Shown piece by piece: positions 23,401-35,464 of a stretch of 64,000 nucleotides of DNA. The first letter of the stretch is position 1; each line of letters begins with the position of its first letter. A program made the position numbers and the translations under genes. A model generated the notes under the pieces. It saw only the letters and a program-made list of their open reading frames with translations. It had not been told where the DNA came from and made no database searches. The stretch is from Ganaspis brasiliensis (taxonomy: Eukaryota; Arthropoda; Insecta; Hymenoptera; Figitidae): assembly GCA_037103525.1 (NCBI GenBank), contig JAZKLR010000023.1:1922001-1986000 (forward strand). The letters run 5' to 3'.

Positions 23401-24747
23401 ATTAAAATTTTTATGTAATTCTGTAATTATTTACTTTTTTTAAACATATATATTCTACGATTTTTTCAATTATTTCTCTCAAATTTAATTTAATGTTTTC
23501 AATCTTTCATGATTAAATTATTTTCTTCATAAATTTCAATTATTTTCAGAATATTTGAATTATTTTTTTAATTTTAAATTAAATTTATCATTTTTCAATT
23601 ATTTTCCACGAATGTTAATTATTATTCTCATTTTCTAAAATTATTTTCTAAAATTTCAATTATTTTCCTCAATTTTTAATTATTTTCACTTGTTTTCTTA
23701 ATTTCCAAATCTTTTCATATATTATCGTAAATTTCACTTATTTTTAGCTTTCTTCAATTATTTTCTCCAATTTTAAGTTATTCTCATTTTTTTCAATTCA
23801 TATTCAATTCATATATTTTTCTCAAATTTCAATTATTTTTTTATTTAAAAAAATTCTGTAATTTTTTCAATTATTTCACTCAAATGTGATTTGTTTTTTA
23901 CAACTTATCAATTTTTGTTTCATATTTCAATTATTTTCATTAAGTTTCAAAATGTAAAATCATTTTTCAATTATTTTCCAAAATTTATGTCGCTCAATTT
24001 TCCATTTTTGCCTTTTTTTTAAAAATTTCAAAAATTTTAAACTATTTATCTGAGATTTCAGTTATTTCATTCAATTTTAAAATTATGTATATGATTTTTT
24101 ATATTATTTTCTTCTATTTTTAGTTACTTTCGTTCTTTTTCGTAATCTCCAAAAAGTTGTTAATTATTTTTGTTTAATTGGAAATTATTCTCTTTAATTT
24201 TAAATTATGTTTATCTTGTTTCATTTATTTTCTCTAATTTTTAATAATTTTCTCTTTTTTTCAATGAACTTCTAAAAGTTTTAATTATTTTTTTGAAATT
24301 TTCTTTAACTTTCTTTCATTTAAAATATATTATGTAATTTTGTCAATTATTTTCTTAAATTTTAATTATATTTTTCAATTTTATATTATTTATCTCAATT
24401 TTCAATCATTTTTTTTTCAATTATTCTCCCTAATTTTTCATCATTCAATTTTTTTCAATGTAATTTTAAGATTTTCAAGTAATTTTCTCAATTTTAAATT
24501 ATTTTTCTTGTTTTCAAAACATTTCTATGAGGTTTTAAATTACTTTTCCCAATTTTTAATTGTTTTCTTTTTTGTTTCAATTAACTTGAACAATCATCAA
24601 TTTTTTCGTTTAATGTCAATTATTTCTTGCAATTTTTTTTAATTCTAAAATTTTATAAATTTTATCCCAAAAAGAAGGTTTATTAGGGTTAACTGAGGGC
24701 CCCCTAAGCTCAGTGCCCCACTTTGCCCCTTAATAGTTACGCCACTG
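20471..24747 (+). mobile_element. Complete hAT-like non-autonomous element (4277 bp) with satellite cargo, copy 2
   Basis: The left end is CAGTTGCGTAACTGGGAG and the right end, read in reverse, is CAGTGGCGTAACTATTAAGG, a 13-bp terminal inverted repeat with one mismatch. The element is bordered by a perfect 8-bp duplication GATCTTTC (20463-20470 and 24748-24755), typical of hAT elements. GC-rich subterminal blocks (GGGCCC-containing) occur at both ends. The body is the pyrimidine-rich degenerate AT repeat (about 20760-24650), with a higher-order unit of about 0.8-0.9 kb (AGCTTT..TTCAATT near 22050, 22863 and 23740). All ORFs inside are low-complexity Phe/Ile/Leu/Asn strings, and no transposase is present. 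Confidence 0.92.
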
Positions 24748-24755
24748 GATCTTTC
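24748..24755 (+). repeat. Target site duplication GATCTTTC, right
   Basis: An identical 8-mer lies at 20463-20470, immediately outside the left end of the element. Confidence 0.92.
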
Positions 24756-25464
24756 GAAAGATTAAATCAAAATAAAAATTTCTTAATGGAAATTTTTATA
24801 TTGTGCATTTAAAATCGAGATGTAAATCAACTTTGCCTATAAAGGGACTGACAGAAAAAAACAGGTTTGAAATTATTGTTTTCTTTAAGATCATGAAACG
24901 GTTTTACGTAACAAACTTCAAGGTTGACCTTCTATTTTTTTAACTCTTGGTAATTAATGAATTCTGATTCGGATCTTTAAACTCGCATTGTTTACAGATT
25001 TACTTTAAACAGCGTATTAAATATTTCGACAAAATTTTGATTAAATCAACTATTGAAATTCTAAACTTTATGAAAAAGAAAATCAAATTCACGACAACTA
25101 ATATTATAAAAATTATTTGTAATCATCTCCAAATAGTTATGAAATTTTTCAATACAATTCACATTCAATACCAGATAATTACATTTTCAATTCAATAATG
25201 CATATTGCATTTATATTAAAATTCAAACTGAATTAAATTGATATTAAATTCCTAATAAAGTACGGTATGAAACCTATAATTCATATTAAACACGAAATAT
25301 TTTTTATTATTTAAAATATCCACGAGTTAACCAAAATTTGATCAGTGTTCGCGTCTTATCGGTTTAACTGAAAACAATACGATTTTGTGCACTGTTTTTT
25401 CCCCTTTGAAACAATTCAAGTACACGTGTATAATTTTTTTTTTTTTTTTTATGAAAACGGACCG
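24756..25464. other. Intergenic DNA, no gene seen
   Basis: AT-rich non-repetitive sequence between the hAT-like element and a GC-richer island. No supported ORF or RNA gene. Confidence 0.45.
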
Positions 25465-25662
25465 TATAAAGCACGCCCATAACGAGGTAGGTACGAGCTT
25501 TCACGCTACAGGAGCTTGCAGGTTTCAGATACGCAACAAGCGATGGTTTCGTATCCATGGCAACCAGCATCCCTCAGGATCAAACTCCAACATACGTGTG
25601 TCCTTTTTCCACCATCAGCTACCACACCAGCACACTTGGAAAAAAGTCAAAAAGCCTTAATA
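25465..25662 (+). other. Candidate first exon of an unknown gene
   Basis: A TATAAA at 25465-25470 is followed about 80-90 bp later by two ATGs in different frames: 25543, and 25557 in the strong context CCATGG. The block ends at a good donor (ATA then GTACGTAT at 25663). Both frames are open to the donor, giving 40 and 35 codons. The peptides are not recognised, so the choice of frame is undecided. An AG at 25527-25528 could instead act as an acceptor. The block is clearly less AT-rich than its surroundings. It could equally be a chance combination. Confidence 0.22.
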
Positions 25663-25664
25663 GT

Positions 25665-26779
25665 ACGTATATAGCCTTGCTTCTTGAGATTAATGAACAT
25701 TTCGCTCCCGTAACTCTTTTTCGTTTCAGTAACTTTATAATCGTAAATAATAAAACCAAGCTGCAATATTTCTCATTTATTTCGGCACAGCTTATCAACA
25801 TTCTTTTTCGTCGTTTTTTTCCATTAAAACAAAATTTGATGGACAGTTTTCTTATCTTCTTCTTTAGGGGATTATTAGTGAGATTTCCCAAATGGCATTT
25901 TTTGCAACTATTGATTCCTTTCTTTTAATTGGAACTTTTATAAATACAGTAGTAGAACTTTATCTTTTTCATTGAAAAGATTTTTATGATTCGAGAAAAA
26001 TGGGTCAAATAAGAGAAAATTATTATTAACGATTTATTCATTTTAGTCGAGACAAAAGCACTTGATTGGGAGATTTTATTCATATATCTGCAATTTCGTG
26101 GTATATTGTTTGATTTGTTACATTTTTACAATTAAAAATTGTGAGAGTATTTTTAAAATTGTTGATAATTAATTAATTAATTGAAATATAATATATATAA
26201 ATGTATGTAGAAAATTTGGAGCGAGGTAACGGATTGATAAGAAAGGAGGGCACTGAAAGAAAAGATAAAAGGATATGTCATTATCAAGGATCCATTGAGG
26301 ATTTAATGAGGCTTGAACGCAAAATAGAAACTCGAAACGCCTCGAGCTAAGAAATTTTCATTTTAACAAAGCCACCCTGAGATGCGGAACATAGTTATTC
26401 TCATTTTAGGCTCCAAAAGGAAAAGCGAACGACTCTTAAAGATTTTTTTTTGAATCTCGCTTTTTGTGACGTTTTCAAATGACACTCGCTCATTTTTATT
26501 TAAGTACCTTCCACTTCAATCGTTAAATCTTTCGTGACTTGAATAAAATTCTAAAGTATTTTTATACTTTTAATACAATGTTCAAATTGATTTTAATATG
26601 TTGATTTTCAATTTTAATAAATAATGGTAATGTAATATTTGATGAACAAACATTTATGATTTATAATGAACTTTTTAAAATTGAGAAAATTGATTTGATT
26701 GAAAAGATTTTATTCAAAAGATTGAAAAGAGATTGAAAAGATACCAAATAAATTTAATCCAAGAAAAAAAAATTTTTTC
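25665..26779. other. Intergenic DNA, no gene supported
   Basis: Overlapping ORFs on both strands at 25557-25928 continue past the candidate donor but show no domain. The rest is AT-rich unique sequence. Confidence 0.4.
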
Positions 26780-27251
26780 TATACTTAGCTATTCAGGCCG
26801 AATCATAAATTTTGTTTAGAAAACGGCTCACAAGATCGTTTAATATTATTAAAGTTTTAAATATTTTTTAATAAAACTTGACTTAAGTTGGGTTTAGTAA
26901 ATGTAATTTTTAGGTAATACATAGCTTTTTTAAACAACTTTGATGGTTTCCTGGTGAAAAATTCCTAAAAATCATACATTTTTACCATTTTGAAACTCAC
27001 GGAGTATCTTGAGGTAAGTTTCAAAAAATAAAAGTTTTCAAATTTTGTTTAAAGACCCTCAGCAATCGACTAAAAATAAAAATAAAATTTAGCCGTATTT
27101 TTTTTTATCTGACAAATGAAAAATAAACGTAACTGGTTGATTCTGGGTAAGTATAAGGTAAAAAAGATTTAAAAAGCTTCCTCAGTGTTATTAAACAAAA
27201 AATTAGTCAGTCTCTAAAATACGGGAAAAACAAATTGTTTACACAAATATA

Positions 27252-27780
27252 AATTGTTTAAACAATTAAAAAGTCTTGAAAATTGCAGATGGAAAAATTC
27301 GTGATATTTTTTAATAAAGAAAGCAAAAACTAAAATGCTTCTAGGAGAATTTAATGAAAAGTTGGTTTAAAGAATTTAAATTGTTTAAACAAATAAACAA
27401 AATATTTAATGAAAAAATTTCCTGTCAATTGTTACTAAAAAAACGACAGCTATTAAAAAAATTATTTAAATTGGAAAATATAAGAAAAATAAATTGTTTA
27501 AACAGTTGAATATATTGCGAATATATTGCGAATTATGAATAAATAACTTCTTTATAGTTCTTCTATGAACATGACAAAAAACCACATGTTTCTAGCTGGA
27601 ATTAATGAAAAGTTGATTTTAAACAATTTTGATTGTTTAAACAATCCATTAAATGAAATCAATTAAATTGTTTTTCCCTTCGTTATTTGGAAAGTTGTAA
27701 ATTTTAAAGATATTTAATTAAAACAGAAAATATGAAAAAAGATGTTTAAAAAAATTAAAACTGTTTAAACAATTAAAAAT
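27252..27780. repeat. Degenerate ~110-140 bp repeats centred on ATTGTTTAAACAAT palindrome
   Basis: The palindrome ATTGTTTAAACAAT or a close variant occurs near 27252, 27380, 27492, 27631 and 27761, with similar intervening text (TTTAATGAAAAGTTG twice). Spacing is 112-140 bp. The same palindrome is the conserved core of the 142-bp units at 32424-33600, so the two arrays may be related. Confidence 0.5.
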
Positions 27781-27975
27781 TAATTTAAAAATGTATTGAT
27801 TCTTGTATTTTGTTAAATAAAGAATTATTAAAAAAACAATATTTTAGACCTAGTTACTTATAAATGCTGAATTTACGTTTAGAGGTGGTTCTTTAAGGCA
27901 CCCCTAGAGAGGGTCAGTTTGAAAAATAATAATAATAATCAGTTATATTTCATTTGAAATAAATTAAAACCTGCT

Positions 27976-28105
27976 AAATTGTCCGTGACTTACTGATTGA
28001 TCAATAGAAAATAATTGAAATTTTCAATGCTGAAATTGAAACTGAAATTGAAAATTATTTTCATCTATATCAATCAGTGAAAAATTACTGACAATTTAGT
28101 CATTT
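27976..28105. repeat. Imperfect inverted repeat at the edge of an AT array
   Basis: CTAAATTGTCCGTGACTTAC on the left pairs with an ACTGACAATTTAG-ended right arm. The inner segments GATTGATCAATAGAAAATAA and its reverse-complement-like TTATTTTCATCTATATCAAT continue the pairing. Confidence 0.5.
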
Positions 28106-31100
28106 CAAATTATTTTCCTCATTTCTCAATTATTTTCTTTAATATTTAATTTTTTTCGTAATTTTGTAGTTTTTTTTTCAATTATCAATTATTTTCTTCA
28201 CAGTTTCATTTAATTCCTTAATTTTCAAATAATTTCCTTCATTTTTAATTATTTTCTTCAATCCTCAATTATTTTCTTCAATTTTCAATTATTTTATTCA
28301 ATGTTCAATAATTCTCGTCTTTTTTCAATTATCAATTATTTTTTGAAATTTCAATACAATTCTTTAATTATCTTCTTCAATTTTCATCTATTTTCTAAAA
28401 CTTTTTTTTATAATTTTCTTCAATTTTTAATTGACAACTTAATATACCTACTCCTTTAATTTTATAATAATTATTCTTTAATTTTTTCAATAATTTCTAT
28501 TATCGATTATTCTCGCCATTTTTCGAACTTTTTTTTTACTTTTTTTCAATTGTCAAGTATTTTTCTTAATGTTTAATTATTTTAGTCATTTAGTAATTTA
28601 TCTTTTAATTATCAATTAATTTCTTACAATTTCCATTTAATTCTTTAATCTTCAATTTATTTCTTCAATTTTCAATATTTTCTCCAATTATTATTTTCGT
28701 CATTTTTCTATTATTTGTTTCAATTAATAATTATTTTCCACAATTTACAATTATTTCCTACAATTTTTTGTACATAATAGAATAATTTTCATTTATTCTC
28801 TTAAAATTTCATAATTATTCTTTAATTATTACAAATTTTTGGTTTTGTTGTCTATTAATCTAACCATTTATAGAATTTTGTTTTTAATTCTCTATTATTT
28901 TCGTCATTTTTCAGATACATTTTCTTCAATTTTTCCTTTAATCTTGTCATTTTTTAATTTTTTCTTTTAACTATTGATTTTTTTCTACAATTTTCAATTA
29001 TTTGCTACATATTTTAATTCAATTCCTTAATCTTTAATTGAATTCTTTAATTTTCAATTTATTTCTTCATTTTTTTATTATTTTCTTCAAATTTCAATAC
29101 CATTCTTCAGTTTTCACTTATTTTCTTCTATATTCCATATTTCTCAGCTTTTTTATTTACTTTTTTCAATTTTTAATTACATTCTTCAAATTTCAATTTC
29201 TTTCTTTAATATTCAATTTTTTCGATTTTCAATCCAGTTTTTCAATTTGTAATTATTTCCGACAATTATATGCCTATAATTTTCTTAATTTCTTAATTTA
29301 ATATCTCGTCATGTTTCAATTACTCCTTCAACTATTAATTTTTTTCTGCAATTTTCAATTATTTTCTACAAATTTTTCAATTTACAATTATTTTGCTTAA
29401 ATTTTATATCTATTCTTTACTTTTTAAAATTATTTAGTTCTGATGTCCATTATTCTCGACTGTTTTCTAATTTTTTTTCAATTGTCAATTATTTTATTCA
29501 ATACATAGTCAGTAATTCTCACCTTTTTTTAATTATCACATATTTTTTCTAATTTGAATTTAATTCTTAAATTTTCAATTTATTTCTTTATTTTTTATTA
29601 TTTTCTTCAAATTTCAATTATGCCTATAATTTTCTTAATTTTTCTTCTTTCTTAATTTTTTAATTTAATATTTCTTGTTTAATTTTTTCATTTATTTTTT
29701 TCAGTTGTCTATTAATCTAATCATTTATCAAATATTTTTTTCAATTGTCTATTATTTTTGTAATTTTTCAGAAATTTTCTTCAATTTTTCATTTATTCTC
29801 GTCATTTTTCAATTATTCCTTCAATTATTAATTTTTTCCCGCAATTTTCAATTATTTTCTACAAATTTTTCAATTTACGATTATTTTTTTTAAATTTTAT
29901 ATTTATTCTTTAATTTTTAAAATTATTTTTTCTGTTGTCGATTATTCTCGACAGTTTTCTAATTTTTTTCAATTGTTAAATATTTTCTCAAAATTTTAAT
30001 TTAGTTCCTTAATATTTAATTTAATTCTTTAATTTTTAATGATTTTTTATTTCCAACAATTATTCTTATAATTTTTTACATTTCTTTCTTTTTTGATTTA
30101 ATATTTCTTGCTTCATTTTATAAATTATTTTTTTCAGTTGTCTACTAATCTAATCATTTTTTGAATTATGTTTTTAATTGCCAATTTTTTTCTGTCATTT
30201 TTATTTTCTTCAATTTTTCATTTATTCTCGTCGTTTTGCAATTATTTTATTAAACTATTAATTTTTTCAGCAATTTTCAATTATTTTCTACAAATTTTTC
30301 AATTTACAATTATTTTGCTTTAATTTTATATCTATTCTTTACTTTTTAAAATTATTTAGTTCTGTTGTCCATTATTCTCGACTGTTTTCTAATTTTTTTT
30401 CAATTGTCAATTATTTTCTCAAAATATTAATTCAATTACTTAATCTGTAATTTAAATCTTTAATTTTTAATCTTTTTCTTCACTTCTCAATTATTATTTT
30501 CAATTTGAAAATGCAGTCTTCAATTTTAAATTATTATATTCAATATTCAATAATTCTTATCTGTTTTTAAATATCAATTATTTTTTTCAAATTTGAATTT
30601 AATTCTTAAATTTTCAATTTATTTCTTCATTTATTATTAGTTTCTTCAAATTTCAATACCATACTTCAGTTTTTAATTATTTTCTCCAATATTCCATAAT
30701 TCGCAGGTTTTTTAATCACTTTTTATAATTTTTAAATATATTCTTTAAATTTAAATTTCATTTTTTAATTTTCAAGTTTTTTCAATTTTCGATCCAGTTG
30801 GTCAATTTGTAATTATTTCCATCATTTATTCCTATAATTTTCTTAATTTTTCTTGTTTCATAATTTCTTAATTTACTATTTCTTGTTTAATTTTTTCAAT
30901 TATTTTTTTCAGTTGGCTATTATTTTCGTCATTTTTCAGATATTTTCTTCAATTTTTCATTTATTCCCGTCATTTTGCAATTATTTCTTTCAACTATTAA
31001 TTTTTCCCTCAATTTTCAATTATTTACTACAAATTTTTCAATTTACAATTATTCTTTCTTAAATTTTATTTTTATTCTTTAATTGAAAAAAAAACTTTCT

Positions 31101-31770
31101 GTTGACGATTATTCTCCACATTTTTCTAATTTTTTTTCAATTGTCAAATATATTTTTAAAATTTTAATTCAATTCCTTAATCTTCAATTTTCAATCTATT
31201 TCTTCATTTTTTTTATTGTTTTCTTCAAATTTCAATACCATACTTCAGTTTTTAATTATTTTCTTTTATATTCCATAATTCTTAGCTTTTTTAATCGCTT
31301 TTTTTAATTTTTAAAAATATTCTTCAAATTATTAATTATTTCCAATAATTATACATACAATTTTCTTAATTTCTTAATTTACTATTTCTTGTTTAATTTT
31401 TTTAATTAATTTTTCCATTTGTCTATTAATCTAATCATTTTTTGAATTTTTTTTTTAATTGTCTATTATATCCGTCACTTTTTAGATATTTTCTTTAATT
31501 TTTCAATTATTTTCATCATTTTTCAATTATTTCTTACAATCAGTGGCGGGTTTACGTGGGGGCGATTGCCCCCCCCCCCCCCGAGAATCTCATATTTGTA
31601 TAATTTTATAATTATTCTTTGATTTTTCAATTTTTTTATTTGGTTGTGTAATTATCTAGCCATTTTTAAATTTGGTTTTCAATTGTACATTATTTTTGTC
31701 ATTTTTTAGATATTTTCTTCAATTTTTTAATTATTCTCGTGATTTTCATTAATTATTGCATCTACAAAAA
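28080..31770. repeat. Degenerate AT-rich array, pyrimidine-rich + strand
   Basis: Dense TTTTCAATTATTTTCTTCAA-like units. The higher-order phrase CTACAAATTTTTCAATTTAC starts near 29366, 29859, 30288 and 31027. A hAT-type end interrupts it at 31541. ORFs here encode only Phe/Ile/Asn-rich low-complexity strings and are not genes. Confidence 0.75.
31541..31590 (+). mobile_element. Isolated hAT-type terminus CAGTGGCGGGTTTACG
   Basis: CAGTGGCGGGTTTACGTGGG followed by a GC-rich stretch with a run of about 14 C has the form of a hAT-family end. It is abruptly bordered by AT array on both sides. No matching opposite end (CCGCCACTG) occurs in the window, so this is a truncated or solo terminus. The 8 bases before it are CTTACAAT. 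Confidence 0.5.
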
Positions 31771-31920
31771 TTTATAGTTTCAAATAACAAACAATGCAAA
31801 GTTTCTGGCGTGTTAATGTTGCTACTTATTTTATATTTGGTCATGGAATTTGATGAAAAATGGTCTGGCAAACCTTTAAAAAGTCATGGAATTTTGAAAT
31901 TTTGAAAACGTAGCAATCTT

Positions 31921-32032
31921 GTGTGAGTTTTCACTCAATTTCAAATGGAAATTCACTCCAAAATTAGAGTAAGTGTTCACTTCTTGCTTAGTTTGAATTT
32001 TCACTCTTCGCCGAGTGAAAACTCACTCCAAG
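31921..32032. repeat. Short inverted repeat with TGAGTTTTCACTC arms
   Basis: GTGTGAGTTTTCACTCAA near 31921 pairs with GAGTGAAAACTCACTC near 32017. Further ACTC/GAGT words lie between. It may be a small foldback element. Confidence 0.45.
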
Positions 32033-32310
32033 AGAAATTTAGAGAGATGTCCCAAGATGGATGGTCCCACGATGTTAATTTTTTATTTACTACCATTTTC
32101 AGAGACTTTTAAGAAGGTGTCCATCTTGCTGCCACTTTTTTTTAGACCTAAAATTTTAACAACCCGTGTAGAAAAGTTGGATGGGCGCCAGTTGGGCCCC
32201 ATATGGGTTTCCCAAATTTAAGGTGGGCCCCAGTTGGGTCTTCCCACTGGGAAATTAGTGGGCTTGTAATGCTCAACCCGGTTAGTGCCAATTCACTAAA
32301 AAAGATCGTA

Positions 32311-34054
32311 AAAATGTAAGATCGTTAAAAAATATTCATTACAACTTTTAACAATATTTTCCACCAAGATTTTCTTTAATGATATAAAAATTAGTTAATA
32401 ACACTTGTTGCATGTATTTTTTAATTTATTTAAACAAATCAATATTGTTTATTTGAAACTTTTCATCTAATAGAGCTAGAAAGTTGTAACTTTTTTCTAA
32501 TATTGCATCTATTTAAGTTAAGTAAATCCTAATAATAGAAAAAAACTAAAATACAAAAATATAAAAATTGTTTAAAAAAATTAATATTGTTTATTTGCAA
32601 CTTTTCATCTAATAGAGCTAGAGTGTTGTAACTTTTTCTTAACTTTGCAACTTTTCAAACCTATAAAAGCCCAATACTAATAATAAACGAAAATCCACAA
32701 TTATGAAAATTGTTTAAACAAATTAATATTGTTTATTTGCAACTTTTCATCTAATTGAGTTACAGGGTTGTAACTTTTTATTAATTTTGCAATTTTTCAA
32801 GCTTATGAAAGCTTAATATTAATAAAAAACAAAACTCCACAATTATAAAAATTGTTTTTACAAATTAATACTGTTTATTTGTAATTTTTCATCTAATTGA
32901 TCTAGAGAGTTGAAACTTTCTCTTAATTTTGCAACTTTGCAAACCTATAAAAGCTTAATATTAATAATAAACGAAAATCCACGATTACAAATATTGTTTA
33001 AACAAATTAATATTATTTATTTGCAACTTTTTATCTTATTGAGCTTTAGATTTTAAATTTTCTTTTAATTTTGCAACTTTTTAAAGCTATGAAAGCTTAA
33101 TATTAATAATAAACGAAAATTCACAATTTTAAAAATTGTTTAAACAAATTAATATTGTTTATTTGCAACTTATCATCTAATTGAGCTGCAGAGTTGAAAT
33201 TTTCTCCAAATATTGCAACTTTTTAAGCTTATGAAAGCTTAATATTAATAATAAACGAAAATCCACAATCACAAATATTGTTTAAACAAATCAATATTGT
33301 TTATTTGCAACTTTTTATCTTATTGAGCTTTAGATTTAAAATTTACTTTTAATTTTGCAACTTTTTAAGAATACCAAAGTTGAATATTAATAATAAACGA
33401 AAATCCACAATTATAAAAATTGGTTAAACAAACTAATGTTGTTTATTTGCAATCATTCATCGAATTCAGCTAGAGAGTTTAACTTTTTCTTAATTTTGCA
33501 AATTTTCCTATATACACCCAAAACTTATAGTAAACGAAGATCCATAATTATGAAACTCTTTTAAATAAATTAATATTGTTTATTCGAAACTTAAATACAG
33601 TTTGGGTACTGTATTACAGTATTGATATTAACAATATTAATTTGTTTAAACTATTTTTATAATTGTTGATTTTACTTTACAATTAATAATGGGTTTTACT
33701 AAGATTGAAAAATTGCAAAATTAATAAAAAGTTACAACCCTGTAACTCAATTAGATGAAAAATTGCAAATAAACAATATTAATTTTTTTAAACAATTTTT
33801 ATATTTTTGTATTTTAGTTTTTTTCTATTATTAGGATTTACTTAACTTAAATAGATGCAATATTAGAAAAAATTTACAACTCTCTAGCTCTATTAGAAGA
33901 AAATTTTCAGATAAACAATATTAATTTGTTTAAACAAATTAAAAAATACATGCACCAATTGTTAGTAACTAATTTTTATGTAATTAAAGGGAATTTTTGT
34001 GGAAAATGTTGTAAAAAGTCGTAATGAATATTTTTTAACGATCTTACACTTTTT
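32311..34054. mobile_element. Foldback element with 142-bp tandem units in its arms
   Basis: AAAATGTAAGATCGTTAAAA at the left edge is mirrored at 34030-34054, and several hundred bases of the arms pair in order (TTTTCCACAA, CATGTATTTTTTAATT, TAGGATTTACTTAACTT and others). The left arm contains 8-9 tandem units that start near 32424, 32566, 32708, 32850, 32992, 33134, 33276, 33418 and 33560, a constant step of 142 bp. The right arm has about three inverted units (ACAATATTAATTTGTTTAAAC near 33631, 33773 and 33914). A small palindrome TACTGTATTACAGTA at 33607-33621 sits at the hinge. This architecture is like Drosophila FB or Galileo elements; membership is inference. Confidence 0.85.
32424..33600 (+). 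repeat. 142-bp tandem repeat array, about 8.3 units
   Basis: Each unit carries AATTGTTTAAACAAATTAAT, then ATTGTTTATTTGCAACTTTT, a CATCTAATTGAGCTAGAGAG-like stretch, and ends with AATAATAAACGAAAATCCAC. Unit starts are spaced exactly 142 bp, with base changes but almost no net indels. Confidence 0.9.
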
Positions 34055-34406
34055 TTTCGTTTATGAAGATTTTTTATGGCCCTTTAAAAAATAGTTAATA
34101 ATAAAAAATTTGTTAAATAAATTATTGGATCTTATTCTTTAAACTTTCCTGAGGAGAAACAGCTTTATCCGATCGAAAAGTGTTAATTTTCATGGATTTT
34201 ATATCAATTCTATGAAAAAGTTTTTTTCCCCATGCATTTTTCATGGGAAACTTTGAGCACTTTGACCGAATTTCATGAATTTTTAAATTGAAATGAAGGG
34301 AAATTGCAATATATAAAGTCAGATTGACGATAAGTTTAGTATTGAAACTATTATTTAGTAACAATTTACGTATTTGATAAAAACTGGGAAGCCCAGGTTG
34401 GCCCCA

Positions 34407-35464
34407 CCCGTGAGGAAAATTGAACATGGCCCAGACCTGGCCCTGACCAGTTTTCCTGAGACGAGTTCTGGCAAAACTAGTCTTGGCCCAGACTAGTTTG
34501 CCTAATTTTATTTTTGGCTACACTAGACTTGGTTCAGACCAGAATTGTAATGTTTTTTTCCTGAAAATTGCCTAGTTTTTCTAGTATTTGTTATGTTATA
34601 AAATAAAAACATTTTTAAGTTTTTTGGATAACCCTAGGAATCGGATCGACTTTAAGGTAAAAAAAGTCGTTTTCTCGGCATTACATTAAAAAAAATGTAA
34701 ATTTTTTTGTTTGTTTGATAAAAATTAATTAATAATTTTATAAATTAATGTTTCCTGGTAGATGTTAAACAAACATAAAGTTTTCACGATTTTAAACTAT
34801 AAAGAAAATGCAATTTCTATTTTCTTCTAAATTATTTAAGTCTGATTAACATAAATCATTCTAATTCAGATGACCCATTATAACTTGAGTTAAAATCATT
34901 TAAAACTTTTGAAGACTTAATTTAAATTTTTATTTATTAGTTTTATCCTAGGGAAAATTCGACATTTCTTTTCAAAAAACTTTATATTCAAAATTATTTT
35001 TTCTACGTACATATTTCAAAAAGATTGTTTTTACTGTATGTCCGATTAGTCGTTAAATAAAATATTCAAAATATAATAACCTTAAAAACTCAATCATTTT
35101 GTTTTACCTTGTAGTATTTCTGGGAAATAACTAATAACTATATTTATCTTAGAAAAGTTAAATTTGTACCTATTTTTTATAATTTTTTCTGGCCTACCTG
35201 ATCAGGGCCAAAGCTGGTCCAGACTAGGCCTTCCAGATCAGATCATTCCAGGGGTTTCCGAATTTTTATTCTGGCAAATCTAATTAGGGCCAGAGCTGGG
35301 CCAGATTTGGCCTTCCAGATCAGGTTAATCCAAAGGTTTCCAAATTTTTATTCTGGCTATCAGATCAGGGCTGGATCTGAACCAGACTCGGTCTTCCATA
35401 TCAGGCAGTTCCAGATCAGGCCCACTTCTGGATTCAGGCTTGCCAGGAATTTTTTCCTCACGGG
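34407..35464. mobile_element. Segment with CCCGTGAGGAAAATT ends and 82-bp tandem repeats
   Basis: CCCGTGAGGAAAATTGAAC on the left mirrors TTTTTTCCTCACGGG on the right. GC-richer subterminal zones with TGGCC/CAGACC/CTGATC words lie at both sides, and AT-rich unique DNA fills the middle. On the right, 82-bp units start near 35191, 35272 and 35354 (GATCAGGGCC...CTTCCAGATCAG...TTTTTATTCTGGC). ORFs across the repeats are not genes. Confidence 0.6.
35191..35440 (+). repeat. 82-bp tandem repeat, about 3 units
   Basis: Three successive units share CTTCCAGATCAG and AATTTTTATTCTGGC at 81-82 bp spacing; the last is diverged. Confidence 0.7.

Noticed and set aside
21286..24642. Long Phe/Ile/Leu/Asn-rich ORFs in the hAT-like element (also in the arrays at 6014-6322, 11711-12388, 28080-31307, 36566-37790 and 58020-58244)
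   Set aside because: They follow the AT repeat, occur in several frames at once, and have no domain or start context. They look like membrane proteins only because TTT/ATT/AAT codons dominate.
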